DNA of 64,000 nt from contig JAAYNP010000026.1 in assembly GCA_012520795.1 (NCBI GenBank), forward strand, positions 1 to 64,000. The letters are read 5' to 3'. Made by a program: the position numbers and the translations under genes. Below the pieces are notes generated by a model. The model was not told the origin of the DNA. It was given only the letters and a program-made list of their open reading frames with translations, and ran no database searches. Below, in pieces: positions 36,401 through 44,750 of this stretch. The number at the start of each line of letters is the position of its first letter. Position 1 is the stretch's first letter. The DNA comes from Bacillota bacterium (GTDB lineage: Bacteria > Bacillota > Limnochordia > Darwinibacteriales > DTU012).

Positions 36401-36583
36401 ATCACCAATCCCGCTTCTTGGCAAGGCAACTATTTTCAAGGGGTCCCTGTCCGGCTCACTGCCGTTGCCAAGCCCGGCTATGTTTTTGTAAGGTGGGAAG
36501 GTAGTGTCAGCAGCCTTGATCCGAGTATTGAAGTTGCACCGGGCCGGGATCTGGAGTTGACAGCGGTTTTCAGGAAACTCTAA
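33476..36583 (+). CDS. Secreted LRR / lamin-tail / CotH-domain protein
   Basis: A 1035-residue exported protein. Order of modules, approximate: signal peptide 1-25; leucine-rich repeats 70-210 (LTNLRTLDLSLNPI, LTNLEYLNINSVP); lamin-tail domain 250-390 (INEFMASNGSTIKDLAREYH, YHDWIELFNP); a chitobiase-type C-terminal strand pair near 440 (ATIYYTLDGSVPDLS); CotH-type kinase domain 545-890 (LRNAGNHWSVDLFADALMHE, INGEYWGIQNIRERLDQYY, WMMFDTDFGFGY); and a terminal bacterial repeat near 985-1035 (PGYVFVRWEGS). CotH proteins phosphorylate spore-coat or surface proteins. The ATG at 33476 is taken because the longer frame places charged residues before the signal peptide. A bidirectional terminator follows. 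Confidence 0.88.
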   Translation: MWRTMVLVMCLAFMVGQAVETVDAAALTNPAEAGFADAKLYQQIAAELQRKGLEVSQAAFGEIRELSLSDCGITSLIGLEQLTNLRTLDLSLNPIRDLAPLRSLTQLVSLNLRETLVTDLTPLGELTNLEYLNINSVPAASVEPIGQLLNLKTLIMRNVHTGNDAAFLSGLTGLRTLNLRNTGLTDTQVLAGLMEQGALQNQPHLGIKAGLDLRDNPLRSTVYTDDYAPIRRFWTNIFDRQPVILPNLAAQEVVINEFMASNGSTIKDLAREYHDWIELFNPQADSIDLSGFYLSDDLSDPFKWQFPDNITIPAEGYLLVWASGQDKAGLSEIHTNFSLGSEGEPILLTGLDSVLQDYIPPIEQKRDISYGRCPDGSGEFVFFSKPTPGAANSTDQIYTARLQPPEFSHVRGFYQEPFELVLSSKDPDATIYYTLDGSVPDLSSMVYRGPIQIGPENYKTELLSHIKTFGPFNLNRIEADYTGRKQKLAFLPWTAENVFQGIVVRAAAYKDGSLASDVETHTYFVAPDIFERYTLPIISIATDPKGFFDPVIGIYVAGVYYWDWRPGRPWHNPGNYTQRGIEWERPVHVEFFEPGAIFGFKLNMGARIHGGITRSWPQKTLRLHARSSYEPPGIIDYPLFPNLTANGTGEPLTQFKRILLRNAGNHWSVDLFADALMHELISHTKVDVMAYRPAIVFINGEYWGIQNIRERLDQYYLATNYNLDPDNVVFTTHYDELDYGNPGDERDLHEIVAFVQRNNMGRDDNYQYITTKIDIEQFIDYQVAQIFYSNTDWPGKNTAVWRYKTTQYEPDAPYGQDGRWRWMMFDTDFGFGYAHGTAGDFNSLEHATGSRGPLLRGLLQNSSFRRQFINTFADHLNSSFTLERITAMIDQMEAVLEPEIAEHQQRWGNPGRTIEEWKQNVNKMRIWAANRHNYIWKMITDFFKLAGTVTLTLNCDLEAGHIRINSLDIIPETPGITNPASWQGNYFQGVPVRLTAVAKPGYVFVRWEGSVSSLDPSIEVAPGRDLELTAVFRKL

Positions 36584-36601
36584 GATAAGACTGTCCATAA
36601 C

Positions 36602-36636
36602 AAAAATGCCGGCATCTTCACGATGCCGGCATTTTT
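36602..36636. terminator. Strong bidirectional terminator
   Basis: ATGCCGGCATC and GATGCCGGCAT form the core of a 15-bp stem (36602-36616 with 36622-36636) around TTCAC. T runs flank it on both strands, so it can end the rightward CotH gene and the leftward exporter operon, whose last stop lies inside it. Confidence 0.92.
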
Positions 36637-37883
36637 TACGCTTCCCTCAGCGCTTCCACCACCGGTAACCTGGCGGCGGCAATTGCTGGATACAGGCCGA
36701 ATATTGCTCCCATGATCAAAGCAAGGCCGCTGGAATAGACAGCCGCCCAAGGATGGAATTGGCCCAGGTCCTGCATCGATTGAAAGAAAAAGTCTTTCAG
36801 CAATCCATCAATCATGTACCGATTTGACAACACCGATCCGACAATGCCTGTAACTGCTCCGAGCAGTGCAAACACAAGTGATTCGTATAGAACCTGGATT
36901 ACAATGGAAAACCTGGATGCGCCCAGTGCCTTGCGCAAGCCGATTTCTCTGGTGCGTTCCACAACATTGACCATCATGATACTTAAGATGCCCACGGAGC
37001 TGATGATAATCGCCACGAAGGCGAAGACCCCCAAAAACAAGGACATTCCCATGATTGCGCTGGTAAACATGCGGCCCGTGTCGCTGAGGTAATCAGCATT
37101 TACATTGTAATCATCGCTGGCGAGAATTACTTGGGCATCACTTACTGCAGCATGGGCGGATCCCGGGTAAGATTTTACATACACATTACTGTAATTTGCC
37201 CGGTGGATCCGTTCGGTTCCAGTGGTTTTGGCCCGGCTGTCGAGGGGAATGATGATGGTCATTTCCTGGAAAAAAATCTGCAGCAATGGATTAATCGGTT
37301 CAAAAACACCAATGATTTCAAATGTGAGATACTCATCACCGTAGAGGGATTCCAGCTCGATGGTTTTCCCTACGGCAGATTGATCAGGGAATAATTGTTT
37401 GCTCACATCGGTGGAAATGAGGGCAACAAGGTTTCCCTGTTCCTGATCGTAATCGGTGAAGGCGTACCCTTCCAGAAGCTTCAACTCCAATGCCGAAATT
37501 GTGCCGGCGGTTACTTCGGCAAGCCCTCTTACTTGATATGTAAGGCCGTGAGCTTTCAATTTGGCATTCCATGCAGGTTCAACAGTGAATACTGACTCGA
37601 TATGCGTGCTTTCTTGTTTCAACCGGATCAAATCGGTCTCCGACAGGCTGAAACCTTGATAGCCTCTTATACTGCCTTGATCCATGATCTCTCTTTGCAA
37701 TGAGAGGCGAATGATATTCTCGCCAAAGTGGTTGAGCACAGAATTAACCTGATCCTGAGCCTGCAGGTTCATGGTGAGGATTGTGGCCACGATCCAAACC
37801 CCGAGCGCGATTTGAAGGATCGTCAATAATGAGCGCAGCGGCCGCTTTTTAATCAGTCTCATGGTAAATACAAAAGAATTCAT
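36636..37883 (-). CDS. MacB-type ABC permease (last gene of export operon)
   Basis: A 415-residue membrane protein of the MacB/FtsX class. One membrane helix lies near residues 17-40 (SLLTILQIALGVWIVATIL), a large extracytoplasmic domain follows at about 45-285, and three helices close the chain from about 290 (AFVAIIISSVGILSIMMVNV; REIGLRKALGASR, the FtsX loop; AIMGAIFGLYPAIAAARLP). Such permeases drive export through conformational change rather than passing substrate themselves. It follows a second, different permease by 24 bases, suggesting a heterodimer. Confidence 0.9.
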   Translation of the reverse strand: MNSFVFTMRLIKKRPLRSLLTILQIALGVWIVATILTMNLQAQDQVNSVLNHFGENIIRLSLQREIMDQGSIRGYQGFSLSETDLIRLKQESTHIESVFTVEPAWNAKLKAHGLTYQVRGLAEVTAGTISALELKLLEGYAFTDYDQEQGNLVALISTDVSKQLFPDQSAVGKTIELESLYGDEYLTFEIIGVFEPINPLLQIFFQEMTIIIPLDSRAKTTGTERIHRANYSNVYVKSYPGSAHAAVSDAQVILASDDYNVNADYLSDTGRMFTSAIMGMSLFLGVFAFVAIIISSVGILSIMMVNVVERTREIGLRKALGASRFSIVIQVLYESLVFALLGAVTGIVGSVLSNRYMIDGLLKDFFFQSMQDLGQFHPWAAVYSSGLALIMGAIFGLYPAIAAARLPVVEALREA

Positions 37884-37907
37884 CCATACACCTCCGTCTG
37901 CGCCGGA

Positions 37908-39452
37908 TCATTCAGTCCGCAAAGCATCCACCGGGTCGATGGCTGCTCCTTGGTATGCGGGGTAGACTCCAAACAACAAGCTTACCAACAGCCCCAGCCC
38001 GCATCCGGCGGCAATACTTGTAATGCCAAATGATATCTCTGTGAGAATCAGCTTACTGATGATTCCCTTTACAAGGGCGAAACTAAGCCCGATACCAACT
38101 ACCGCCCCGGTAAGGCCAAGAATCACGGCTTCCAGCAGAAACTGGCCAAAAACGGTGCTCTTGGCTGATCCCAGGGCCATGGCCAGGCCGATAGATTTGG
38201 TTCTTCGCAGAACCCTGGCGAGCATTAGGTTCAGGATGTTGATTGCAGCAATGACCAAGCCTAAAGAAGCAAATATGGCGATGATTATATAAAGGCTGTA
38301 GCTGCTGTTGTTCTGTTCAGTCAACACAAGGTATGAGTTGTCCACTATGCCCAAATCTCCGTACCTTTGCCTGATTTCAGCTTGAATTATCTCTGAAGCC
38401 TCCGCCAGATCGATGCCGTCTTCCACTCCGATTACAAAGTTGTCCAGTAAGGTCTCCTGATCAGCGCCTGCGGTCCAGGATGAAGGCATGGCCGTAATGG
38501 GCACGAAGGCAGGATACTCGCCGAAGGCCATACTAATGCTAAAGCTTTCGTTTTCCTCGAAGGGAGCCAAGACTCCAATCACAGTATACAGGACATCTTG
38601 TTCCATACCAAAGATCTCGATGGGGATGTGCTGGCCTATTGGGTCCTGATCTGGGAAGATCCTGTTGGCCAGTTGGTCGCTGAGCACCATTACCCGGCTG
38701 CCGTTGGCGATGTCGGCTTCAACAAACAGATTTCCTTTGGCGATGCGGTATTGCTTGAAATCGAAATAGCTTATGGTTGTTCCCACCATATTGATATACT
38801 CATACTGCTCGCGCATGGTGATATATTGATCAAGTGTCATGCTCTTCAACTGCACTAGAGCGTCTGCTTCCTGTTGTTCAGTCTCAACCGCCTCAGCTTC
38901 AGCGTCCAAGGGCTCTGTTCCATCCACGTCCGGCTGAACCTCAACGATTACTATTGATTCTTCGCTGACGGCCATACTGCGGGTGGTGATGACCCGGGTA
39001 GTACCTTGCGAGGACATGCTGGCAGGCCCTATAGTTTCATAATAGCTGCCCAGTGTTTCATCCGCTTCTTCTGCAGGTTTGGGCAAGAGCCGTGAAGGGA
39101 AAGACATCGTTTGCTCGGCAAAGACATACATGCCGGTAGGGAGAGACCTCTCCAGATCCTTCAGCTCGCTCAAAGACACCTGCAGAGGCTCCTGCGGCCT
39201 TTCCTGAACAATGCTGAGGATCGGTTCCTGCCCTGTGGTCCTGGAAAAAGAGGCGGCACTGTACACCCTGAATGTGCGAATCCATTCATAATTGTATACT
39301 GATTGCATTTGGGACTGGACAAGGAGAATGACGGTCAGGATTGAGACGATCACCGCCACACCCAATCCGATTACAAAGACGATCAGGATGGATTCAAACA
39401 GCCGTTTGCGGCAGTGGCGCAGTGCCCATGCTGTGTTAAACAAAAAGCTCAT
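37908..39452 (-). CDS. MacB-type ABC permease with extended external domain
   Basis: A 514-residue FtsX-class permease, about 100 residues longer than its neighbour. The first helix is near residues 20-45 and three helices follow residue 395, with RRTKSIGLAMALGSAKSTVF as the cytoplasmic loop. The extra length sits in the external domain, with an acidic linker (PDVDGTEPLDAEAEAVETEQ, near residue 175) rich in Glu and Asp. It sits between the second TolC-family gene and the other permease in a run of closely spaced leftward genes. Confidence 0.9.
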   Translation of the reverse strand: MSFLFNTAWALRHCRKRLFESILIVFVIGLGVAVIVSILTVILLVQSQMQSVYNYEWIRTFRVYSAASFSRTTGQEPILSIVQERPQEPLQVSLSELKDLERSLPTGMYVFAEQTMSFPSRLLPKPAEEADETLGSYYETIGPASMSSQGTTRVITTRSMAVSEESIVIVEVQPDVDGTEPLDAEAEAVETEQQEADALVQLKSMTLDQYITMREQYEYINMVGTTISYFDFKQYRIAKGNLFVEADIANGSRVMVLSDQLANRIFPDQDPIGQHIPIEIFGMEQDVLYTVIGVLAPFEENESFSISMAFGEYPAFVPITAMPSSWTAGADQETLLDNFVIGVEDGIDLAEASEIIQAEIRQRYGDLGIVDNSYLVLTEQNNSSYSLYIIIAIFASLGLVIAAINILNLMLARVLRRTKSIGLAMALGSAKSTVFGQFLLEAVILGLTGAVVGIGLSFALVKGIISKLILTEISFGITSIAAGCGLGLLVSLLFGVYPAYQGAAIDPVDALRTE

Positions 39453-39464
39453 TGACTGTCCTCC

Positions 39465-40799
39465 TTACTCAACCAGTTCCTGGATCACAACGGCCAATTC
39501 AAAGCCGCATAGATCAAAGAGCTGCAGCAAACTGAGAAAATGATCATACCGATTATTCGACAGTTCCATCTGAAGGCGGGCAAGCTCCACCTGGTGTTCC
39601 TGCAATTTCAGCTCAGTGGTCAGCCCTACACCGTACAGCCTGCGCTTGGTCTCCAGTTCTGCTTCTTCGGTTATCAGGTTTTCTTCAAGATCCCGGTACT
39701 GTGATTCCGAAATTGCCAGCTTATCCAATAACTGAGAAACCTGGGAGCGGATATTGTACTCCACTTCGGCCAACTGCAGTTGCGCCTGGGCCAATCTCAA
39801 AGCGTCCTTTTCAGCCTGGAGGGAGGGGGGGTAGAGAGTCTTGCTGGCTGTTAACCCGATGGACCAACTTGGTGAATGGGACCAATCGAAGTCCCACTGA
39901 AGCTTCGCAGTGGTATTGATATTCCACCCGAAGGCCCGTTTAGCAGCTTCAAGCTGGGTTTCGGCGTCTTTGACGGCAGCCTCCGCCTGATTTCGCCTGC
40001 TGCTGGCAGCCAATGCCAAATCAATCAACTGGTCTTGGCCGTACTCCAATCGGTAAGCTTTGTTACTGATTACTGGTTTAAAATCTACATACACATCAGT
40101 GTTCAACAAGTTATTCAGCTGCTGGTTGTGCTGCCTGGCGGTCATCTGATAATTCGCCAGCCGCTTTTCCGATTCATACAGCTGCTGTTTCAAGCTGGAG
40201 GTTTGCATCGAGTTATCGGTAACTACTGCTGCCTCGTGAGCTTCCTTGAGATAGGCAAGCCTGAGTTCTTCGTAGGCTGCCCTGTTCAGCTCTTTGATCA
40301 GGTTGGTAAAGGTTGTGGCTACCTGCAAAACTAGTTCATTCTCCATGGCGAGCATAGAGTTTGCTTCTGGTTGCGGCCCAGCCTGCTTGGGTGGAGTGAA
40401 TAAATCATATTTGAACTGAATATCCAAGTCACCGCCAAAATCCAAATCCAAGCCTTCAGACTCCCCACTGAGTGTTGTGGTGAGGGTGGTGTGATCGCCA
40501 AGGGACATGGCCAATACCATAGTGGCATTGTCAGGCTGGATTTTCCCGTTGCGCACGTTCAACGGGGTGCTGCTGAAATGGATAGTGAGTTCTTGTTCTT
40601 TTAACCTTTGTTCTTCCAAAGCCAGTTCGTGTTCCCATAATGAGAGCCGGTACTGAGCATTGCGCTCAAAGGCCAGATCCACCGCTTCCAGCAATGTGAT
40701 CGAGGTTGCGCAGGCTTCAATTGTCCAGAAGCCTAGTGCACCACCGGGAATGATCACCACCAGCAACCAGGGTAGCAGCTTAGTTGCCATCACTGCCAC
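39465..40799 (-). CDS. TolC-family protein 2
   Basis: A 444-residue exported, mostly helical protein of the TolC/outer membrane efflux family. A signal peptide covers about residues 1-31 (LLPWLLVVIIPGGALGFW). The opening SITLLEAVDLAFERNAQYRL is the usual first helix of such proteins, and two long helical pairs follow, with ETKRRLYGVGLTTELKLQEH near residue 385 in the second repeat. It overlaps the other TolC-family gene by 20 bases. A second start (ATG three codons on) is possible. Function in a tripartite exporter is inferred from gene order. Confidence 0.8.
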   Translation of the reverse strand: MAVMATKLLPWLLVVIIPGGALGFWTIEACATSITLLEAVDLAFERNAQYRLSLWEHELALEEQRLKEQELTIHFSSTPLNVRNGKIQPDNATMVLAMSLGDHTTLTTTLSGESEGLDLDFGGDLDIQFKYDLFTPPKQAGPQPEANSMLAMENELVLQVATTFTNLIKELNRAAYEELRLAYLKEAHEAAVVTDNSMQTSSLKQQLYESEKRLANYQMTARQHNQQLNNLLNTDVYVDFKPVISNKAYRLEYGQDQLIDLALAASSRRNQAEAAVKDAETQLEAAKRAFGWNINTTAKLQWDFDWSHSPSWSIGLTASKTLYPPSLQAEKDALRLAQAQLQLAEVEYNIRSQVSQLLDKLAISESQYRDLEENLITEEAELETKRRLYGVGLTTELKLQEHQVELARLQMELSNNRYDHFLSLLQLFDLCGFELAVVIQELVE

Positions 40800-41880
40800 C
40801 TCCGGGCAAACCTTGCTCCGAGCCGATGCTGATCAGGAGTTGATTCCGCAGCTGACTGTAGGTCCATAAAGCTTGGGTATAAGCCTCTTCAGCCTTGGCC
40901 AGTTTTTCCTGCTGGGCGACGACAGTTTGATTACTGATCACTCCTGCGGCGTATTTCGCTTCTTCCGCCATCAGACTTTGCTGTTCGAGTTCGAGATCCC
41001 GTTCTTTGGCTGAGATATTGGCAGCGGCGTTCCTAATCTGATAAAAACTCTCCCGGATGCGAAAATAGAGGGTTAGTTCTGCCTGCTTGAGTTTAATCTC
41101 GGCCTTTTCCTGTTCAACCTTGGCTTTTTCCAAATCCACCCGGGGGGTGAAGGGGTTGTCGGCAGCCTTGACTGCGTCAACTGCCTTTGCTAAGGCCTCT
41201 TTTGCGCCCGCCACGGTTCTGTCATGCTCCAGAGCCAGTTGATAGACTTGGTTCAATTCAAGATCGAATGGGACGAAGTCAACGCTGATCTTGTCGGTCA
41301 GGACAATCTGCACATTCAAGTCAAAGCCGAGAGTCCGGCAGAATTCCAGCATTTTGGTTTCCAAGGCGACTAAGGCATTATCATAAGCATGCTCGGCATT
41401 CATCAGGCTGTTTTTGGTCCGCAGCAGATCCAGAGCGGAAATCATCCCGGCTTCGAACTTGGCCTGGTCGATCTCCAATTGGGTTTTGGCCCGTTCCAGG
41501 GCATTGGCCTGGTTTTGCACTGATGCTTCCTGCTGCAGCAGCTCATAGTATTTGGTTCTGACTTCAGTGGCAAGACTTGTCGCTGCGGTATGATAACTCT
41601 CCTGGATTTGATCCAGTTTTTCCCGGGCGGCTTTAATCATTTCCTCATCATCAATGAAGACTGCCCGCTCCAGTTCTGCTTCAGCCTGCTCAAGATCGAT
41701 CCTGGTAAGGATCAGATCCAGGTTTTGGTCAAGGGCGGCGGCAACAGCCTGCTCAAGGCTCAACTCGAACGCCTGTTGATCATCGGAAGGTTCTGATGTA
41801 GTGTTGGCCGCGGCAAACCCGCAGCTTGCTCCCAAACAGATCAAGACTGCAAAGGCTATTGGGAATAAGCGCCGCTTCAT
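40780..41880 (-). CDS. TolC-family protein 1
   Basis: A 366-residue exported helical protein, shorter than ordinary TolC (about 430-490). A signal peptide spans about residues 1-23. FELSLEQAVAAALDQNLDLI starts the first helical hairpin, and KFEAGMISALDLLRTKNSLM near residue 140 and KYAAGVISNQTVVAQQEKLA near residue 310 are the paired motifs of the two repeats. Two such genes side by side in one exporter operon is unusual. Its start overlaps the ATPase stop by four bases. Confidence 0.8.
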   Translation of the reverse strand: MKRRLFPIAFAVLICLGASCGFAAANTTSEPSDDQQAFELSLEQAVAAALDQNLDLILTRIDLEQAEAELERAVFIDDEEMIKAAREKLDQIQESYHTAATSLATEVRTKYYELLQQEASVQNQANALERAKTQLEIDQAKFEAGMISALDLLRTKNSLMNAEHAYDNALVALETKMLEFCRTLGFDLNVQIVLTDKISVDFVPFDLELNQVYQLALEHDRTVAGAKEALAKAVDAVKAADNPFTPRVDLEKAKVEQEKAEIKLKQAELTLYFRIRESFYQIRNAAANISAKERDLELEQQSLMAEEAKYAAGVISNQTVVAQQEKLAKAEEAYTQALWTYSQLRNQLLISIGSEQGLPGGGSDGN

Positions 41881-42587
41881 GTTCCAAGCCTCCTTTCATC
41901 TTGCCTTGATTGTTCAATGGGTGCGTCGGAGATGATTCTGCCATCCTGCAAACGGATCAGCCGTCTTCCAAACGATCCGATATGAGGATCATGAGTGACG
42001 ATCACAATTGTCGTACCTTGTTGATTGAGTTTGCATAACAGCTGCATGATTTCTTCACTTTGATCGGACGCGAGGTTTCCCGTCGGTTCGTCCGCCAAAA
42101 GCAGCGTAGGCTGATTGGCCAGAGCCCTGGCAATGGCCACACGCTGCTGCTCTCCACCGGATAACTGGTTGGGGAAGTGTTTCAGGCGATGGGACATGTC
42201 GACCATCTTCAAAAGCTCCTTAGCCCGTTTGATCCGCTCCGATTTGGGCCGCCCGGCATAAGCCAGAGGTACCATCACGTTCTCCAAAGCGCTTAACTCA
42301 GGAAACAAGTTGTAGCTTTGAAAAATGAATCCGAAATGCCGGTTGCGGATGCGAGCAAGTTCACGATCGCCCAAATCCGTGATATCCACGTCTTCCAGAA
42401 GGTAAGTACCCTCCGTGGGCTGATCGAGAACTCCCAAGATATTCAACAGCGTCGATTTGCCGGACCCTGACGGGCCCATGATCGAGATGAATTCACCGCG
42501 CTCAATTGAGAGGTCAATTCCATCCAAAGCGTTGATTACAACTTCGCCCATGTAATAATGCTTACAGATTCCTTTTAAACTAATCAC
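41877..42587 (-). CDS. ABC transporter ATP-binding protein of export operon
   Basis: A 236-residue ATPase of the MacB/LolD group. Walker A is GPSGSGKSTLL near residue 38, the signature is LSGGEQQRVAIARAL near residue 141, Walker B is LLLADEPTGNLAS near residue 163 and the switch His is in IVTHD. It overlaps both neighbours by four bases, so it is translated in step with the adaptor upstream and TolC 1 downstream. It powers the FtsX-class permeases encoded at the end of the operon. Confidence 0.95.
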   Translation of the reverse strand: MISLKGICKHYYMGEVVINALDGIDLSIERGEFISIMGPSGSGKSTLLNILGVLDQPTEGTYLLEDVDITDLGDRELARIRNRHFGFIFQSYNLFPELSALENVMVPLAYAGRPKSERIKRAKELLKMVDMSHRLKHFPNQLSGGEQQRVAIARALANQPTLLLADEPTGNLASDQSEEIMQLLCKLNQQGTTIVIVTHDPHIGSFGRRLIRLQDGRIISDAPIEQSRQDERRLGT

Positions 42588-43876
42588 TGCGCTCGGCCTC
42601 CTTCTGGAAGGATTTCAATTTCGTCCAGATGACGATACTGATCATAGGAACTGGTAATGACTCTGTCTCCCCGTTCGAGCCCGCTGAGTATTTGGATGTT
42701 GTTACCTTCGATCAAGCCGAACCGGACGTCTCTGCGAGCTGCCTTGCTGCCTTCAATCACATAGACGAACAACTGCTGCCCGCTGGTAAGGTACGTACCC
42801 CTGGGCAGGTATAGACTGTTCCGGTAAATACCCAAATGAATATTGGCGGTCACGTTGCTGTACGGCCGAAACAGGGAAGGGTCGGTTTCCAGCTCCAGAT
42901 GGACATCGACCATGGCACCCTCCTGGGTTTGCTGTGCCTGTGGAGATATGTAGGTCACTACTGCCGGGAAACGGTTTTGTCCGGTTACAATCTCTGCAGG
43001 GCTTCCTACCATGAACCGCTCCGCATTGGCAACACTGATCTGGGCCTTGACAAACTGAGTTGACAAGTCAGCAATTGTCAACAAAATACTGGCTTCCTGC
43101 ACTTCCACGTCTTTTCTGGCCTTTAGGTCCAAAACTCTTCCGCTGATAGGAGCTGTAATGTCAAGGCTTGCAATGATCTCGGTCAGACTCTTCAATTCAG
43201 CTTCGATATTGGCAACACTGTTTTCAGCCTGTTCCAGGGCTTTTTCCTGAGCCCGGATCGTTGTTGCCAATTCCCGTTCAGCATCTCGAAGATCGCGCTG
43301 GGCAGCGGTAACTTCCTGTAAAGCCCTGTCCAGTTCCGCTTTCGCTATTACTCCATATTCGTACAAAGTGGATTGGAGTTCGTAGTTGGCTTGTTGAGTG
43401 CGGAGCTTGTTCTGGGCACTGGCAACTTTTTCCTGCATTATTGTAATCTCATAGGCTTGTTCCTCCACCAGCTGTGCCAGGGACTGCCGGGATGCTTCCA
43501 AATCTGCCACAGCTTTGGCGTGATCGTCAATCAGCTTTTGTGAAGAAAGCCTAAGCAGGGAAGTACCTTCATTGACATCATCACCCTCTGCCACCAGAAT
43601 TTCCATGACTGTGGCAGCAGCGGGAGCTTTGATCTCAATTACTATCTCAGGTGTCACTGTACCGCCGGTGGCTATCTTATCTATGAAATCCATGGTTCCC
43701 ACTTCGGCATAGGTGTAGAAATCCAGTACAAATTTGTCTTCTTTGGGAAAGAAATACCGGTAAGCCGCAAAGAAAATCCCTGCAATGATGACCAGGGTAA
43801 AAACATACAGCCCGAGGTTTTTTGTCCTGGTTTGCCGGCGCTTTTTTGGTTTCTTGACGATGATTGGTTCGGTCAT
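42584..43876 (-). CDS. MacA/HlyD-type periplasmic adaptor
   Basis: A 430-residue membrane fusion protein. An Arg/Lys-rich start is followed by one membrane helix (NLGLYVFTLVIIAGIFFAAY, near residues 21-40). Lipoyl-type strands flank a long coiled-coil hairpin of about residues 100-220 (EASRQSLAQLVEEQ; EYGVIAKAELDRALQEV), and beta-barrel strands follow (DLKARKDVEVQEASILLTIA; ENRFPAVV-type region; RDVRFGLIEGNNIQILSGLE). In tripartite pumps such adaptors join the inner membrane permease to TolC. It is the first gene of the leftward six-gene operon. Confidence 0.92.
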   Translation of the reverse strand: MTEPIIVKKPKKRRQTRTKNLGLYVFTLVIIAGIFFAAYRYFFPKEDKFVLDFYTYAEVGTMDFIDKIATGGTVTPEIVIEIKAPAAATVMEILVAEGDDVNEGTSLLRLSSQKLIDDHAKAVADLEASRQSLAQLVEEQAYEITIMQEKVASAQNKLRTQQANYELQSTLYEYGVIAKAELDRALQEVTAAQRDLRDAERELATTIRAQEKALEQAENSVANIEAELKSLTEIIASLDITAPISGRVLDLKARKDVEVQEASILLTIADLSTQFVKAQISVANAERFMVGSPAEIVTGQNRFPAVVTYISPQAQQTQEGAMVDVHLELETDPSLFRPYSNVTANIHLGIYRNSLYLPRGTYLTSGQQLFVYVIEGSKAARRDVRFGLIEGNNIQILSGLERGDRVITSSYDQYRHLDEIEILPEGGRAQ

Positions 43877-44015
43877 TGTATTCCTCCCTTCACTGAGCCC
43901 ATAATTCTGTAATTATCAATTCATTGCGGTTTTCCTGCCTAAATCTGCCGGATAATGAGAATGAACCAGGCTCTGCAGTAAATATACTTTAGGTATGGGA
44001 AAAGGAGCGAGTTTG

Positions 44016-44750
44016 ATGGTGCGCAGATTCATCTGGGTTACAGTGTCAAAGCATCAGGTTTTTGCCTGGGTCATCCTGATTGGATTAATCTACCTGCTCT
44101 CTCTTCCCGAGAGTTATCATCTGGCGGTGTTGTCAACTGCGGTGCTGCCTCAAGAAGTCCGGTTTAATGTGATGATCGATCCGGGGCATGGAGGTATTGA
44201 CTCAGGCGGTATCGGCCCGGGCGAAGTATATGAAAAAGACATCGTCCTGGATATTGCCTTGAGATTGAGAGACTTCCTGGAAAAACGGGGAATAATCGTT
44301 GGGATGACCCGGGCCAGCGATACAGATGTATCTCAATTGGCAAGCATTAGAGGGACACGGTATCAGCGCGATTTGAACGGCAGGTTTTTGGCCATGCATG
44401 AGGGTGCTGTTGGTATCAGCATCCATGCGAACGTAACAAAAGATCCAGGCGAAAAAGGAGCCATCGTCTTTTACATGCGGGATTCATATATTGATCAGAT
44501 TTATGCTAATATTATCCTGGAACAACTGGAAAAAGTGCAGATCCTTAACCATCCCGAGCCCATCGCCCGCAGCAATCTGCTTCTGTTGAAAGCCAAACCG
44601 CCGGTGCTTCTGGTGGAAGTGGGGTTTTTGTCTAATGCCAGCGATTTGGCCAAATTGACCGATCCCCAGTTCCGGCAGGTGCTGGCTGAAGCAATTGGCC
44701 AAGGCATGATCGACTTTCTTAATTTCTACCGGTTGGAGCAGTCGGAGTAG
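44016..44750 (+). CDS. cwlD: N-acetylmuramoyl-L-alanine amidase, CwlD-like
   Basis: A 244-residue cell-wall hydrolase of the amidase 3 family. A membrane-anchoring N-terminal helix (VFAWVILIGLIYLLSLP) precedes the catalytic domain. Zinc-binding residues are visible at IDPGHGG (His), the Glu in GEVYEKDIVLDIAL, and the His in GISIHANV; the catalytic Glu is in LLVEVGFLSN. The length and layout fit CwlD, which with PdaA forms the muramic delta-lactam of spore cortex. The ATG at 44016 is taken because AAAGGAG lies upstream and the longer frame adds charged residues. The end overlaps the convergent nucleosidase gene by 25 bases. Confidence 0.85.
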   Translation: MVRRFIWVTVSKHQVFAWVILIGLIYLLSLPESYHLAVLSTAVLPQEVRFNVMIDPGHGGIDSGGIGPGEVYEKDIVLDIALRLRDFLEKRGIIVGMTRASDTDVSQLASIRGTRYQRDLNGRFLAMHEGAVGISIHANVTKDPGEKGAIVFYMRDSYIDQIYANIILEQLEKVQILNHPEPIARSNLLLLKAKPPVLLVEVGFLSNASDLAKLTDPQFRQVLAEAIGQGMIDFLNFYRLEQSE

